The translations under genes were made by a program, and so were the position numbers. This document shows, piece after piece, positions 36,581 to 45,929 of a DNA stretch of 64,000 nucleotides (the first letter of the stretch is position 1; each line of letters starts with the position of its first letter). The DNA comes from Bacteroidota bacterium (GTDB lineage Bacteria; Bacteroidota; Ignavibacteria; UBA10030; UBA8401). The stretch covers positions 310,001 through 374,000 of the forward strand of contig JAJYOK010000001.1 of the NCBI GenBank assembly GCA_021796215.1. The letters are read 5' to 3'. The notes under the pieces are model-generated. The model did no database searches. It was not told where the DNA came from and saw nothing but the letters and a program-made list of their open reading frames with translations.

Positions 36581-37591
36581 ATGAAACTCGAGTCCATTAA
36601 GGAAGTACGCAAGCATAATATTTCAGTCGGCTTTTTGTTTGAAGCACTGAAAACCAGAATCAAGCTTGAAGCGCTGACGAACGTCGGCTTCGAAAATCTG
36701 ATCCGCGACAAAAACATTCACCGTCCGGGACTCGCGCTTGCCGGCTACGTTGCGTTGTTCACCTACGACCGGCTTCAGGTGTGCGGCAACACGGAAATGC
36801 GGTACCTGAAGAGCATGCCGCTCGAGGAACGCATCCGCGCATTCAGCACATTGTTCAAGTTTAACATTCCGTGCATTATCGTCACTAACGATAACACGGT
36901 TGATCCGGAGCTCGTGCAAATTGCCGCAGACCATAATGTGCCGATGATGAGAACGCCGTTTGAAACAACGAAAGCAGTCTACTTCCTCAGCGACTTTCTT
37001 GATGATCAATTTTCGCCGCAAGTTTCCATTCACGGCTCTTTTGTTGATGTCTACGGCATCGGTGTTTTGTTTGTCGGCCGTTCTGGAATCGGTAAAAGTG
37101 AGATCACATTGGATTTGATAGAACGGGGTCATCGGCTTGTTGCCGATGATGTTGTTACAATTACACGGAAGGGCGAAGGAATTCTTATCGGTGCCGGAAC
37201 AGATTTAGTAAAGCATTTTATGGAAATTCGCGGCTTAGGTATCATTGATGTTCCAAGCATCTTTGGTGTACGCGCGATCCGTTTTCAAAAGCGCGTGGAA
37301 GTTGTTGTTGAACTGATGGAATGGGACTCGAAAGAAGGATTCACCCGAACTGGGCTTGACCGGCAAACGCTGAAGATATTGGATGTTGAAATTCCTCACA
37401 TTAAGCTTCCTATTTTCCCCGGCAAGAATATCACTGTAATTGCTGAGGTTATTGCGCTTGATTACCTTTTAAAGCACTATGGCTACGATTCCGCTAAGGA
37501 ATTCTCGCAAAAGCTGGAAAATGTCATTGCTCAGAAAAGCAAAAAGAATGCAAAACGTGCAATTGATTACTTTGAGCACGATTTTGAGTAA
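36581..37591 (+). CDS. hprK: HPr kinase/phosphorylase
   Basis: 336 residues. It phosphorylates or dephosphorylates a serine of HPr. The N-terminal MurF-like domain (EALTNVGFENLIRDKNIHRPGLALAGY) leads to the P-loop GRSGIGKS (residues 166-173), then the HprK signature LVADDVVTI and EIRGLGIIDVPSIFGVRAI. ATG 36581 is preferred because the longer frame opens with a TTG inside the hairpin at 36509. The hpf-hprK order is common in this phylum, where HprK often occurs without a full sugar phosphotransferase system; no HPr gene is in this window. Confidence 0.93.
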   Translation: MKLESIKEVRKHNISVGFLFEALKTRIKLEALTNVGFENLIRDKNIHRPGLALAGYVALFTYDRLQVCGNTEMRYLKSMPLEERIRAFSTLFKFNIPCIIVTNDNTVDPELVQIAADHNVPMMRTPFETTKAVYFLSDFLDDQFSPQVSIHGSFVDVYGIGVLFVGRSGIGKSEITLDLIERGHRLVADDVVTITRKGEGILIGAGTDLVKHFMEIRGLGIIDVPSIFGVRAIRFQKRVEVVVELMEWDSKEGFTRTGLDRQTLKILDVEIPHIKLPIFPGKNITVIAEVIALDYLLKHYGYDSAKEFSQKLENVIAQKSKKNAKRAIDYFEHDFE

Positions 37592-37641
37592 ATGACGAAA
37601 AAACATTCTTTTTGAAATTCGCTGTTTTGTGAGAAATATTC

Positions 37642-37670
37642 TTGACAAAACATGATAATTTCTTTATTTT
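37642..37670 (+). promoter_or_regulatory. Sigma-70-type promoter for the M23 peptidase gene
   Basis: TTGACA at 37642-37647, a 17-base spacer, and TATTTT at 37665-37670. The predicted leader to the ATG at 37760 is about 80 bases. Confidence 0.65.
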
Positions 37671-37759
37671 CACACAACGAACTTGAAGAGCACAAAAATT
37701 TGTGCGTGGGAAAAGAGGCGTATAATTTGTGAGACAATCTTAAATAACCTGAATAACGA

Positions 37760-38719
37760 ATGAAGAAACGGTACAAGCTGTTCTACTATTCGGAAGAAAC
37801 AGTTTCCTACGTTGAGGCGAAAGGCTTCAAGCTCAAATTTGCCGGGCTTGTGTTCGTCTGGGTCGCGGCAGGACTCACGGTTCTCTTTGTGGCGAATCAT
37901 TTTCTCGGCGATGTGTTGGGCATTGATGTTCAGCGCATCACGTTTCTTTCAACAGAGAATAGAATGTTGAAGTACCAACTCTCCGAGACGAATGGACGGC
38001 TTCAAGATTTGTCGGCGATGATGGATAAACTTGTTGAACGTGACAATGAGCTGCGTCTCGCAGTAAATTTACCCAAGGTAGATGATGATACGCGGGCATT
38101 AGGAACCGGCGGTACAGCGGCACCTCTTGACGTTGGTACGATTTCGCGGAACGCAAGTATGTTGATCAACACATCGAAGTCGTTAGTGGAAAAGATGGAA
38201 CGTGAAGTAGATTTTCAAAAAGCGAGTTACGAAGAAGTATATAATCAGTCGCGGGAAAACAAGATTCTTTTTTCACATATCCCTGCCATCATTCCGATGG
38301 AAGGCTTTTTCTCCTATCATAGTTTCGGAATGAGAATGCATCCGATTTTGGGAAGGATCATAATGCATGAAGGTGTGGATATTGCTAATGATGTTGGAAC
38401 GCCGGTTCATGCAACGGGCGATGGAGTTGTTGAGTTTGCCGGTAAGACCGGCGGAAATTATGGAACAGCAGTAGAAATAAATCACGGGTTTGGTTATCGA
38501 AGCTGGTATGCACACTTGTCACGTCCGGTCGTTCATCCGGGACAGAAAGTAAAGCGCGGCGACGTGATCGCTTATTCCGGAAACACCGGCTTATCCACAG
38601 GGCCGCATTTGCATTATGAGGTTCGTGTAGATGGGAAACAGGTGAATCCAGTAACCTATTTCCTTAATGATGATCATTATAATCAGGTCCGTGAGCAGTT
38701 GGTGTTGAGCACGAAATAG
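37760..38719 (+). CDS. M23 family metallopeptidase (LytM/MepM-like)
   Basis: 319 residues. One membrane helix at about 25-47 (AGLVFVWVAAGLTVLFVANHF) leaves the C-terminus in the periplasm. Residues 60-95 are a coiled coil (NRMLKYQLSETNGRLQDLSAMMDKLVERDNELR). The M23/LytM domain covers about 190-300: FGMRMHPILG, MHEGVDIAN (zinc His and Asp) and GPHLHYEVRV (the HxH zinc ligand pair). It would cut peptide cross-links in peptidoglycan during growth or division. All zinc ligands are present, so it is predicted to be active rather than a regulator such as EnvC. Confidence 0.9.
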   Translation: MKKRYKLFYYSEETVSYVEAKGFKLKFAGLVFVWVAAGLTVLFVANHFLGDVLGIDVQRITFLSTENRMLKYQLSETNGRLQDLSAMMDKLVERDNELRLAVNLPKVDDDTRALGTGGTAAPLDVGTISRNASMLINTSKSLVEKMEREVDFQKASYEEVYNQSRENKILFSHIPAIIPMEGFFSYHSFGMRMHPILGRIIMHEGVDIANDVGTPVHATGDGVVEFAGKTGGNYGTAVEINHGFGYRSWYAHLSRPVVHPGQKVKRGDVIAYSGNTGLSTGPHLHYEVRVDGKQVNPVTYFLNDDHYNQVREQLVLSTK

Positions 38720-38775
38720 AACTTTTAATGGAAGAGCGCTGTTTGTCAATGAAAAACAACGGGAGTATGGGTATT

Positions 38776-39000
38776 ATGATTTGGACAATGGAACTTGCAT
38801 CATACCTGGAAGATGCACCTTGGCCTGCAACAAAAGAAGAACTTATAGATTACGCGATGCGGACAGGAGCCCCGGTGGAAGTGACTGAAAACCTTCAGGA
38901 GCTGGAAGATAATGATGAGCCGTATGAAAGCATCGAGGAAATCTGGCCCGATTATCCGACGGGAGAAGATTTTTTCTATGAAGATGAAGGTGAATATTAA
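38776..39000 (+). CDS. Small acidic DUF2795-type protein
   Basis: About 74 residues from ATG 38776, which has GGGAG 10 bases upstream; in-frame ATGs at 38728, 38749 and 38767 could lengthen it by up to 16 residues. ELASYLEDAPWPATKEELIDYAMRTGAPVEVTENLQELED matches the DUF2795 fold, a short helical domain of unknown role (the PATKEEL motif is typical). The C-terminus is strongly acidic (DYPTGEDFFYEDEGEY). It lies between the M23 gene and a terminator, so it may be coexpressed with the peptidase. Function unknown. Confidence 0.72.
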   Translation: MIWTMELASYLEDAPWPATKEELIDYAMRTGAPVEVTENLQELEDNDEPYESIEEIWPDYPTGEDFFYEDEGEY

Positions 39001-39097
39001 AGACCACTGATGCTTTTGGACTGTGAACAATGTATTGTCTTTGGTTTTCGTGAATGAACGCGTAGTCTCTACGAAATTGAAATCTCAAGTGTAGGAG

Positions 39098-39130
39098 AAA
39101 ACCCAGCCGTGCGTTGCTGGGTTTTTTTTT
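39098..39130 (+). terminator. Intrinsic terminator
   Basis: AAAACCCAGC (39098-39107) pairs with GCTGGGTTTT (39116-39125), 8-base loop, and the T run continues to 39130. It ends the M23-DUF2795 unit and excludes a start codon for the following barrel gene upstream of about 39130. Confidence 0.85.
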
Positions 39131-39149
39131 GATACCTCAAATCTTCCAC

Positions 39150-41246
39150 GTGACAAGAACCCATCATCAGAATATTGCTTGGTACACACTGCGGCTTATT
39201 ACATATGTCGCTGTGGTGTGCTTGTGCTTTAGCAGAACGGGAATCGCTGCGCCCACACTGCCGGTTCCGCCTGCAGTGCTTTATGAAGTCCAGAAGATTA
39301 CCTTCCATGTTGATGGGGATATTGGCGAAGATGTATTTCGCAATTTGCTGCAAACACAGGAATCGCCAGCACATTTTTGGACTTACATGTATGAACATGT
39401 GTATCAAAAGTTTGGAGCAAAGCCGGAATATTTTGATCCTATAATATTTGACGGCGACATTAGCCGCATCGAAATGTACCTGAATGAGCACGGCTACTTT
39501 CATGCCGTTATTGACACGGCGCTGCATTTTTCTTTGTCCTCGCAAAGTGTTTCAATTGATATCGCCATCAAGGAAAACCGCCGGTCGCTCGTTGATACTG
39601 TCCGCATCATGGGGCTCGATAGTCTGCCGGAAGATGTACTTCAAAAAATTTATACTGACAGAGTAGTGAAAGAGCATACGCCTTTTGTACAAGATGATGT
39701 AGAAAAAGAACGTGCGCGCATTTACCGCATCCTTGTGAATAATGGTTACACTGCTGCAACTGTAGACAGCGCTTCGATTCTTCGCTACCTTTCCACAGAC
39801 GATATAACGGTGATCTTCGGATTCCATCTCGGTAAACGATATGTGTTTGGACCGATTGAGATCCACTCTGACAAAGGTGAAGTGCAGCGTGATATTGTGC
39901 TTCGCCAGCTTGATTTTCAACCAGGAGAGATCTATAACGAGGACAAAAAAACCGGCAGCGAGCAAAACCTTAATGGTCTCGGGCTTTTCGAGTCTGCAAA
40001 AATCGAAGCTCGTACGCCAATTGATACGACAAATCCGCCTGAGATACCGATGCGGATTGTTTTACGTTCACGGGATCTTCAAGAGATTTCACCGGAATTA
40101 TTAGTAGATAATGAAAACGAAGCGTTCAATACCGGTGTTGGTATCGGCTACAGCAATCGGAATTTTTACGGTGATGCAAGAAATTTTTCGACGCGGCTGC
40201 AGTTTCGTCTCCAGTCAATTCAAGATTTGAATTGGTCGGGCGCGGTTCACAATGGTTTTAATGAACCGTCACTTCTTGCCCGTGCCAGCTTACAAATGCA
40301 AATGATTCAGCCGTATTTTTTCAGCAACAAATTGAACGCCAACTGGACGGTCTCCGGCGAATACGAAAAGCAGAAGTATTATCTTTTAAATACGATCCGC
40401 AACCGAATTGGATTGACGAACCGGTTTGCAACGTATACGCTCGGGTTTCTAGATTGGAATCTTGAGCGTGTCGCCGTTGATATTAAGGATACGACTCAAG
40501 TTAGCCCGGCATTGTTTACAGGTACGAGGCAGAAGCAGTTCAATTCGATTTTGACATTTACCCTGCAGCGCGACAAAACAAATGATGTCTTCTCTCCGAC
40601 GGAAGGTTTTTTTCACACAGGTTCGATTGAAGAAGCGGGTGTAATACCGTCGCTTCTCGGGAGTTTGGGGGGCGGCTTACCGTATGCTCAATATTACAAA
40701 CTTTCGTTTCTCGCGCGGCATTATTTTCCTGCAAATAAACAGCACACGTTTATTTGGGCACTCAAGCTTCGCGGCGGTTTTGCTAAGTTATATGATCGCA
40801 GTAATCAAACTCCGGTACCGCCGACACGAAAATTTTATGCCGGTGGCAGCGGCAGTGTGCGCGGGTGGAAATCCCGCGGACTTTCCGCAAACGGTAGCCC
40901 TGATGAAGGAGGCAACGCATTGATTGAGGGAAATATCGAAACACGGATCAATTTATTTCCGAACGGGGGCAGCTTCCTCAAAATGAATTTGCAAAGTTTT
41001 TGGGGCGTGTTGTTCATTGATTATGGGAATATTTGGAGCGATGCTTCGCTTATTCGTCCGCGCGATATTGCCATTGCTGCGGGAGCCGGCTTGCGGTATG
41101 AAACGTTTGTTGGTCCGCTTCGCTTTGATGTCGGACTCCGCATGTACGATCCTAACGAAGTTGCCGGACGGCAATGGATTTTCGAGAGAAAGTTTTTCTA
41201 CGACACATTTAGCTTGATTAATTTCGGCATTGGACAGGCATTCTAA
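39150..41246 (+). CDS. Omp85-family outer membrane protein with POTRA domains (BamA/TamA-like)
   Basis: About 698 residues. The frame opens at TTG 39114, but that lies inside the terminator stem, so GTG 39150 is the more likely start. The signal segment is LITYVAVVCLCFSRTGIAA. POTRA-type repeats occupy about 50-300 (ISRIEMYLNEHGYFHAVIDTALHF, VEKERARIYRILVNNGYTAATVDSA, VLRQLDFQPGEIYNEDK). The barrel contains the Omp85 landmarks QRDKTNDVFSPTEGFF and FYAGGSGSVRGW (VRGF/Y-type motif in loop 6), ending FSLINFGIGQAF. It inserts proteins into, or moves them across, the outer membrane. It is more like a TamA/BamA paralogue than the essential BamA; which cannot be settled here. Confidence 0.85.
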   Translation: MTRTHHQNIAWYTLRLITYVAVVCLCFSRTGIAAPTLPVPPAVLYEVQKITFHVDGDIGEDVFRNLLQTQESPAHFWTYMYEHVYQKFGAKPEYFDPIIFDGDISRIEMYLNEHGYFHAVIDTALHFSLSSQSVSIDIAIKENRRSLVDTVRIMGLDSLPEDVLQKIYTDRVVKEHTPFVQDDVEKERARIYRILVNNGYTAATVDSASILRYLSTDDITVIFGFHLGKRYVFGPIEIHSDKGEVQRDIVLRQLDFQPGEIYNEDKKTGSEQNLNGLGLFESAKIEARTPIDTTNPPEIPMRIVLRSRDLQEISPELLVDNENEAFNTGVGIGYSNRNFYGDARNFSTRLQFRLQSIQDLNWSGAVHNGFNEPSLLARASLQMQMIQPYFFSNKLNANWTVSGEYEKQKYYLLNTIRNRIGLTNRFATYTLGFLDWNLERVAVDIKDTTQVSPALFTGTRQKQFNSILTFTLQRDKTNDVFSPTEGFFHTGSIEEAGVIPSLLGSLGGGLPYAQYYKLSFLARHYFPANKQHTFIWALKLRGGFAKLYDRSNQTPVPPTRKFYAGGSGSVRGWKSRGLSANGSPDEGGNALIEGNIETRINLFPNGGSFLKMNLQSFWGVLFIDYGNIWSDASLIRPRDIAIAAGAGLRYETFVGPLRFDVGLRMYDPNEVAGRQWIFERKFFYDTFSLINFGIGQAF

Positions 41247-41249
41247 AGT

Positions 41250-42368
41250 ATGAGTTGGAATGACATTATCGGGCAGTCGCGCGCGAAAAAATATTTGCAG
41301 CGTGCAGTGTCGGAGCAGAGAATTGCTCACGCGTATTTGCTATGGGGACCGCATGGCGTTGGGAAAGATGCGCTTGCTATCGAATTTGCCCGCACGTTGC
41401 TGTGTCAGACTCATAACGCTGAATCGTGCGGCGTGTGCCCTGAATGCAGAAAAGCCACCATGCTGCAGCACCCAAACTTGAAAATTATTTTCGCACTTCC
41501 TGCCGGAGAAAAAGACACCAGCGGCGGAGAAGAGAAAATGAAAACGGATGTACAATCGGAAGTACGTGAACAGATGGAAAGAAAAGCATTAAACAATTAT
41601 TTCCATTTTTCTATTCCCCGGGCAAGCGTTATTAATATTGGCAGTGTTCGTGAGATCCGCCGTGAATCTTCAATGACAGCATTCGATGCGGGGAAAAAGA
41701 TTTTTATCATTTCCGATGCCGAGTTAATGAATGAGGCTTCACAGAATGCTCTTCTCAAGATTTTGGAGGAGCCGCCTGCCGACACTATTTTTTTTCTTAC
41801 AACATCACGAAAAGAACTGCTTCGCCCTACGATCCTTTCCCGGTGCCAAAGCATTCGCTGCGACGCTTTGTTGGACGATGAGATTGAAACCGGATTGAAA
41901 GAACGTGAGCATATTGAGTCCAAACAGGCGCGGTTGATTGCACAATTGGCAAATGGCGATTACTCGCGTGCGCTGGATTTGCTTGGCGAGGATCTTATAC
42001 ATTTGCGAGAGTCTGCAGTGAACTTTTTGAGAGCAGTCGCCGTTGGGAAACCGGTACAGATATTTGAAGAAATCGACTTTTTTCTCGACAGCGACCGGAA
42101 AGTAAGCGAGCAATTTTTGCAAATTATGCTTCTGTGGCTGCGAGATGCAATGTTGATGCAGGAAGGAAAGGAACGCGTTATCAATGTGGATCAATCGGAA
42201 TCGCTTGTTAAATTTGTTGAACGATACAAAGGAGCAGAGCTCTCGGCAACACTCGCTGTCGTTGAGCATGCTCTCGACCTTCTGCGCAAAAATGTGTATC
42301 TTCAATTAATATTTGTTTCGTTGGCGATCCAGTTGCAAAGAATTTTACTTCATGAAAAAAACTCCTAA
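41250..42368 (+). CDS. holB: DNA polymerase III delta' subunit
   Basis: 372 residues. It is a clamp-loader AAA+ subunit. WNDIIGQSRAKKYLQRAVSEQRIAHAYLLWGPHGVGKDALA is the family start; the P-loop reads GPHGVGKD, ending in Asp instead of Ser/Thr, in keeping with delta' subunits that do not hydrolyse ATP. Four Cys in CQ...CGVCPECRKATMLQHPN form the zinc site. ASQNALLKILEEPPADTIFFLTTS and LRPTILSRCQSIRC are the sensor and SRC motifs. It overlaps metG by 17 bases and begins 3 bases after the Omp85 gene, so the three are one unit. Confidence 0.93.
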   Translation: MSWNDIIGQSRAKKYLQRAVSEQRIAHAYLLWGPHGVGKDALAIEFARTLLCQTHNAESCGVCPECRKATMLQHPNLKIIFALPAGEKDTSGGEEKMKTDVQSEVREQMERKALNNYFHFSIPRASVINIGSVREIRRESSMTAFDAGKKIFIISDAELMNEASQNALLKILEEPPADTIFFLTTSRKELLRPTILSRCQSIRCDALLDDEIETGLKEREHIESKQARLIAQLANGDYSRALDLLGEDLIHLRESAVNFLRAVAVGKPVQIFEEIDFFLDSDRKVSEQFLQIMLLWLRDAMLMQEGKERVINVDQSESLVKFVERYKGAELSATLAVVEHALDLLRKNVYLQLIFVSLAIQLQRILLHEKNS

Positions 42369-44421
42369 ACGCATTTTAGTCACTGCAGCTCTTCCGTATG
42401 CAAACGGACCGATTCATCTCGGTCACCTTGCAGGTGCTTATCTTCCTGCCGACATCTATGTCCGGTATCAGCGTTTACAGCACCGCGATGTTCTTTTCAT
42501 TTGTGGTTCCGACGAGCACGGCGTCGCCATTACTATTGCTGCGGAAAAACAAGGCGTGACTCCGCAGTCTATTGTTGATAAATTTCACGCGATGAATGCG
42601 GAAACATTTGCTGCGTTCGGAGTGGCGTTCGATAATTATTCGCGCACATCGCTTCCCATTCATCATGAAACTTCGAAAGAATTTTTCCTTGACCTCTATG
42701 AGAAAAAAATCCTAAAGGAGAAGGAAGAACAGCAGTTATACTGCGAAGTGAACAGGATGTTTCTTGCAGACCGTTACGTTGAAGGAACATGTCCTGTTTG
42801 CAAATACGAATCCGCTCGAGGCGACCAGTGTGAAAACTGCGGAACATGGCTCAACGCAACGGAATTGATCAATCCAAAATGTAAGCTGTGCGGCACAACG
42901 CCCGTTGTTCGCACGACAAAACATTTTTATTTGCCTCTTGGAGATTTTCAAAAGCAGCTGGAAAAATATGTTCATTCACACGTGGAATGGAAAGACAATG
43001 TTCTGAAATACTGTGAAGGCTGGTTCAAAGAAGGCTTGCAAGACCGGGCAGTGACGCGCGATTTGAGCTGGGGGGTCCCGGTGCCGCTTAAAGAATTTTC
43101 CGACAAAGTGATTTATGTGTGGTTCGACGCCGTGCTCGGTTATATCTCCTCGACAAAAGAATGGGCGCAGCGCATCGGCTCCCCGGACAAATGGAAAGAA
43201 TATTGGCAGGATGAGTCAACGCGTTATATCGCATTCATAGGGAAAGATAATGTTGTATTTCATTGCATTGTTTTTCCTGCTATGTTGATTGCAAAAGGCG
43301 GCTATATTGTGCCGGATAATGTCCCGGCGAACGAGTTTTTGAATCTTGAGGGAGGAAAATTTTCAAAGAGCCGCAACAATGCGATTTATGTGAAAGACGT
43401 ACTGAAAACATTCGAGCCTGATTTCCTTCGCTATACGCTTGCAATGAATTTGCCTGAAACACACGACACGGATTTTTATTGGAAAGATTTTCAGGCAAAA
43501 GTAAACGGCGAACTGGCGGACATTTTCGGAAATTTTGTGAATCGCACGCTTGCATTTGCCGTAAAGAATTTCGGAGGCAAAGTCCCTGTACGGGGTGCAT
43601 TGACTCCCCGCGATGAAGAGATTCTTGCATTGATGGGAAAAACGCCGGAAGTTGTCGGTAATCTTTACGAGAAATTCAAATTCCGCGACGGCACATTTGA
43701 AGTGATGAGCCTTGCGCGTGCCGCCAACAAATACTTTAATGACAGCGAACCGTGGAAAACACTGAAGTCCAATCCGGAGCAGTGTGCCACAACACTTCAT
43801 ATTTGTGTACAGATTGTCAGAACGCTTGCCATCTTGTTTGCGCCGGTTCTGCCGTTCTCCACGGAGCGCATTTGGAAGATGCTGCGTATCGGAACGCCGC
43901 TGTCTGAGGAACATTGGAACGACGCCGGTGCTGCAAAGTTAGCCGCAGGCCATCAATTTGGTGCGGCAGAAATTCTTTTCAAAAAAATAGAGGACACCGC
44001 AATCGAAACTGAACTTGGAAAGTTAGGAGAACCGTCAGAAACGGCAGCAGGCAATACCGCAGAATCTGCAAAAGAAAAATTGCCGCCGATTAAGCCGACA
44101 ATTTCATTTGATGAATTTCAAAAGATTGACCTTCGTATCGGAAAAATTATTGCGTGCGAGCCGGTGCCCAAATCGAAGAAGCTTTTGAAATTGCAGGTGG
44201 AACTTGGTGCCGAACGCCGGCAAATCGTTGCCGGTATTGCTGAACATCGTTCGCCGGAAGAATTGATCGGCAAGTCAATTGTTGTTGTCGCCAATCTTGC
44301 AACGGCAAAGCTTATGGGAATTGAATCTCAGGGAATGCTTCTTGCCGCCAACGGCGGCGGAGATTCGTTCGCTTTACTGACGGTGAGCAATGATATTGAG
44401 CCGGGAAGCTGGGTGAAATAA
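42352..44421 (+). CDS. metG: Methionyl-tRNA synthetase
   Basis: About 689 residues. It charges tRNA-Met. ATG 42352 is the start (the frame opens earlier inside holB). The class I HIGH motif is HLGH in ALPYANGPIHLGHLAG; the KMSKS loop reads KFSKS in LEGGKFSKSRNNAI. A zinc-knuckle insert with two CxxC pairs (CPVCKYES, CENCGTW, CKLCGTT) marks the MetG1-type zinc domain. The C-terminal 110 residues (FDEFQKIDLRIGKIIACEPV ... KLMGIESQGMLLAA) form the EMAPII-like tRNA-binding domain that dimerises the enzyme. Complete and intact. Confidence 0.97.
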   Translation: MKKTPKRILVTAALPYANGPIHLGHLAGAYLPADIYVRYQRLQHRDVLFICGSDEHGVAITIAAEKQGVTPQSIVDKFHAMNAETFAAFGVAFDNYSRTSLPIHHETSKEFFLDLYEKKILKEKEEQQLYCEVNRMFLADRYVEGTCPVCKYESARGDQCENCGTWLNATELINPKCKLCGTTPVVRTTKHFYLPLGDFQKQLEKYVHSHVEWKDNVLKYCEGWFKEGLQDRAVTRDLSWGVPVPLKEFSDKVIYVWFDAVLGYISSTKEWAQRIGSPDKWKEYWQDESTRYIAFIGKDNVVFHCIVFPAMLIAKGGYIVPDNVPANEFLNLEGGKFSKSRNNAIYVKDVLKTFEPDFLRYTLAMNLPETHDTDFYWKDFQAKVNGELADIFGNFVNRTLAFAVKNFGGKVPVRGALTPRDEEILALMGKTPEVVGNLYEKFKFRDGTFEVMSLARAANKYFNDSEPWKTLKSNPEQCATTLHICVQIVRTLAILFAPVLPFSTERIWKMLRIGTPLSEEHWNDAGAAKLAAGHQFGAAEILFKKIEDTAIETELGKLGEPSETAAGNTAESAKEKLPPIKPTISFDEFQKIDLRIGKIIACEPVPKSKKLLKLQVELGAERRQIVAGIAEHRSPEELIGKSIVVVANLATAKLMGIESQGMLLAANGGGDSFALLTVSNDIEPGSWVK

Positions 44422-44473
44422 GTAAAGAAAATTACAGGCAGTTTTTTTCTTTGACACAGAAAGGAAAACATTG

Positions 44474-45865
44474 ATGGAAAAAGTGCTTTCATATATTGAA
44501 TCGAACAAAGAACAATATCTCAGTGAACTGACTGAGCTGCTTTCCATTCCAAGCGTCAGCTCGCTGAAAGAGCATCAAGGAGACATGCAGCGATGTGCAC
44601 AATGGATCGCCGACCACATGGAGCATATCGGCATGCACAATGTAAAAATCTTTCCTACTGAAGGCCACCCGGTTGTTTATAGCGAATGGCTTGAAGCACC
44701 GGGAAAACCGACGGTCTTGCTGTACGGGCATTATGATGTTCAACCGGTTGATCCTTTAAACCTCTGGACATCACCGCCGTTTCAAGCAACAGTGCGTGGA
44801 GAAAATCTTTACGCACGCGGCGCTTCGGATGATAAGGGGCAGGTGTTTATTCACCTCAAATCTGTCGAAGCGATGATGAAAAACGAAGGCGCCCTTCCTG
44901 TAAATTTGAAAATGATCATCGAAGGCGAAGAAGAAATCGGCAGCGATCATCTTGATGCGTTTGTTGAAGAGCACAAAGAGCTATTGAAAGCCGACCTCGT
45001 TCTCATTTCCGATTCTTCGATGTACGAAAAAGACGTTCCGTCAATTTGCTACGGCTTGCGCGGCTTGGCATACATGGAAATTGAGCTTACGGGTCCTAAC
45101 CGTGATTTGCATTCCGGTTCGTTCGGCGGTTCCATTCATAATCCTGTTCAGGCTCTTGCGGAAATGATTGCCTCGCTTCATGATAAAAACGGGCGCGTCA
45201 CCATTCCCGGCTTTTACAAGGATGTACGCACGCTGACAAAAAAGGAGCGTGCGGCATACAAAAAACTTCCGTTCAGCGATAAGAAATATGCGAAGGACCT
45301 CGGCGTTCGGGAATTGTATGGTGAAAAAGGATTCACGACGCTTGAACGTTTGTGGGCGCGCCCAACATTGGAATGCAACGGAATTTGGGGCGGCTACATT
45401 GGTGAAGGAGCGAAAACGGTACTGCCGGCAAAAGCGTACGCAAAAATTTCGATGAGACTTGTTCCTGATCAACAATCAGCGAAGATTGCGAAGTTGTTTG
45501 AAAAACACATCAAAAAAATTGCACCGAAAACTGTCACTATAAACGTGCGCACGCTTCATGGCGGCGAACCGGCGATAACGCCGATTGACAGTCCCGGTGT
45601 TGAAGCTGCAGTTTCGGCGCTGGAAAAAGGATTCGGCAAGAAGCCATTGTATCAGCGGGAAGGCGGTTCGATTCCGATTGTTGTTCAGTTCAAGAAAATT
45701 CTCGGCATTGATACAGTTTTGCTCGGCTTCGGTTTGCCGGATGAGAATGCGCATTCACCCGATGAGTTTTTGAATCTTAATAATTTTTACGGCGGCATTC
45801 GTACATCGGCGCACTTTTTTAATGAGCTGCCGAAGTTTTGGAAGCGTCCTTCGAAGAAACGATAA
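44474..45865 (+). CDS. M20 family dipeptidase
   Basis: 463 residues; cytoplasmic zinc dipeptidase of the M20/M25/M40 group. ATG 44474 follows a GAAAGGAAAA site. LYGHYDVQPVDPLNLWTSPPF holds the first zinc His and Asp, ARGASDDKGQ the bridging Asp, MIIEGEEEIGS the catalytic Glu and zinc Glu, and FGLPDENAHSPDEF the last His near the C-terminus. The lid domain lies in between (LHSGSFGGSIHNPVQALAEMI). The peptide specificity is broad or unknown. A strong terminator follows. Confidence 0.92.
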   Translation: MEKVLSYIESNKEQYLSELTELLSIPSVSSLKEHQGDMQRCAQWIADHMEHIGMHNVKIFPTEGHPVVYSEWLEAPGKPTVLLYGHYDVQPVDPLNLWTSPPFQATVRGENLYARGASDDKGQVFIHLKSVEAMMKNEGALPVNLKMIIEGEEEIGSDHLDAFVEEHKELLKADLVLISDSSMYEKDVPSICYGLRGLAYMEIELTGPNRDLHSGSFGGSIHNPVQALAEMIASLHDKNGRVTIPGFYKDVRTLTKKERAAYKKLPFSDKKYAKDLGVRELYGEKGFTTLERLWARPTLECNGIWGGYIGEGAKTVLPAKAYAKISMRLVPDQQSAKIAKLFEKHIKKIAPKTVTINVRTLHGGEPAITPIDSPGVEAAVSALEKGFGKKPLYQREGGSIPIVVQFKKILGIDTVLLGFGLPDENAHSPDEFLNLNNFYGGIRTSAHFFNELPKFWKRPSKKR

Positions 45866-45882
45866 TTTATTTTTCGCACTCG

Positions 45883-45916
45883 ATCAGCGATGAGCATTCC
45901 TCATCGCTGATTTTTT
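45883..45916 (+). terminator. Intrinsic terminator
   Basis: A perfect 12-base stem, ATCAGCGATGAG (45883-45894) and CTCATCGCTGAT (45900-45911), loop CATTC, followed by TTTTT. It ends the unit that includes the dipeptidase gene. Confidence 0.9.
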
Positions 45917-45929
45917 ATGTGAGATCTGC

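Noticed and set aside
39114-39149. TTG 39114 as start of the Omp85-family gene
   Set aside because: The codon lies within the loop and stem of the terminator at 39098-39130; translation from there would require transcription through it. GTG 39150 still leaves a signal segment.
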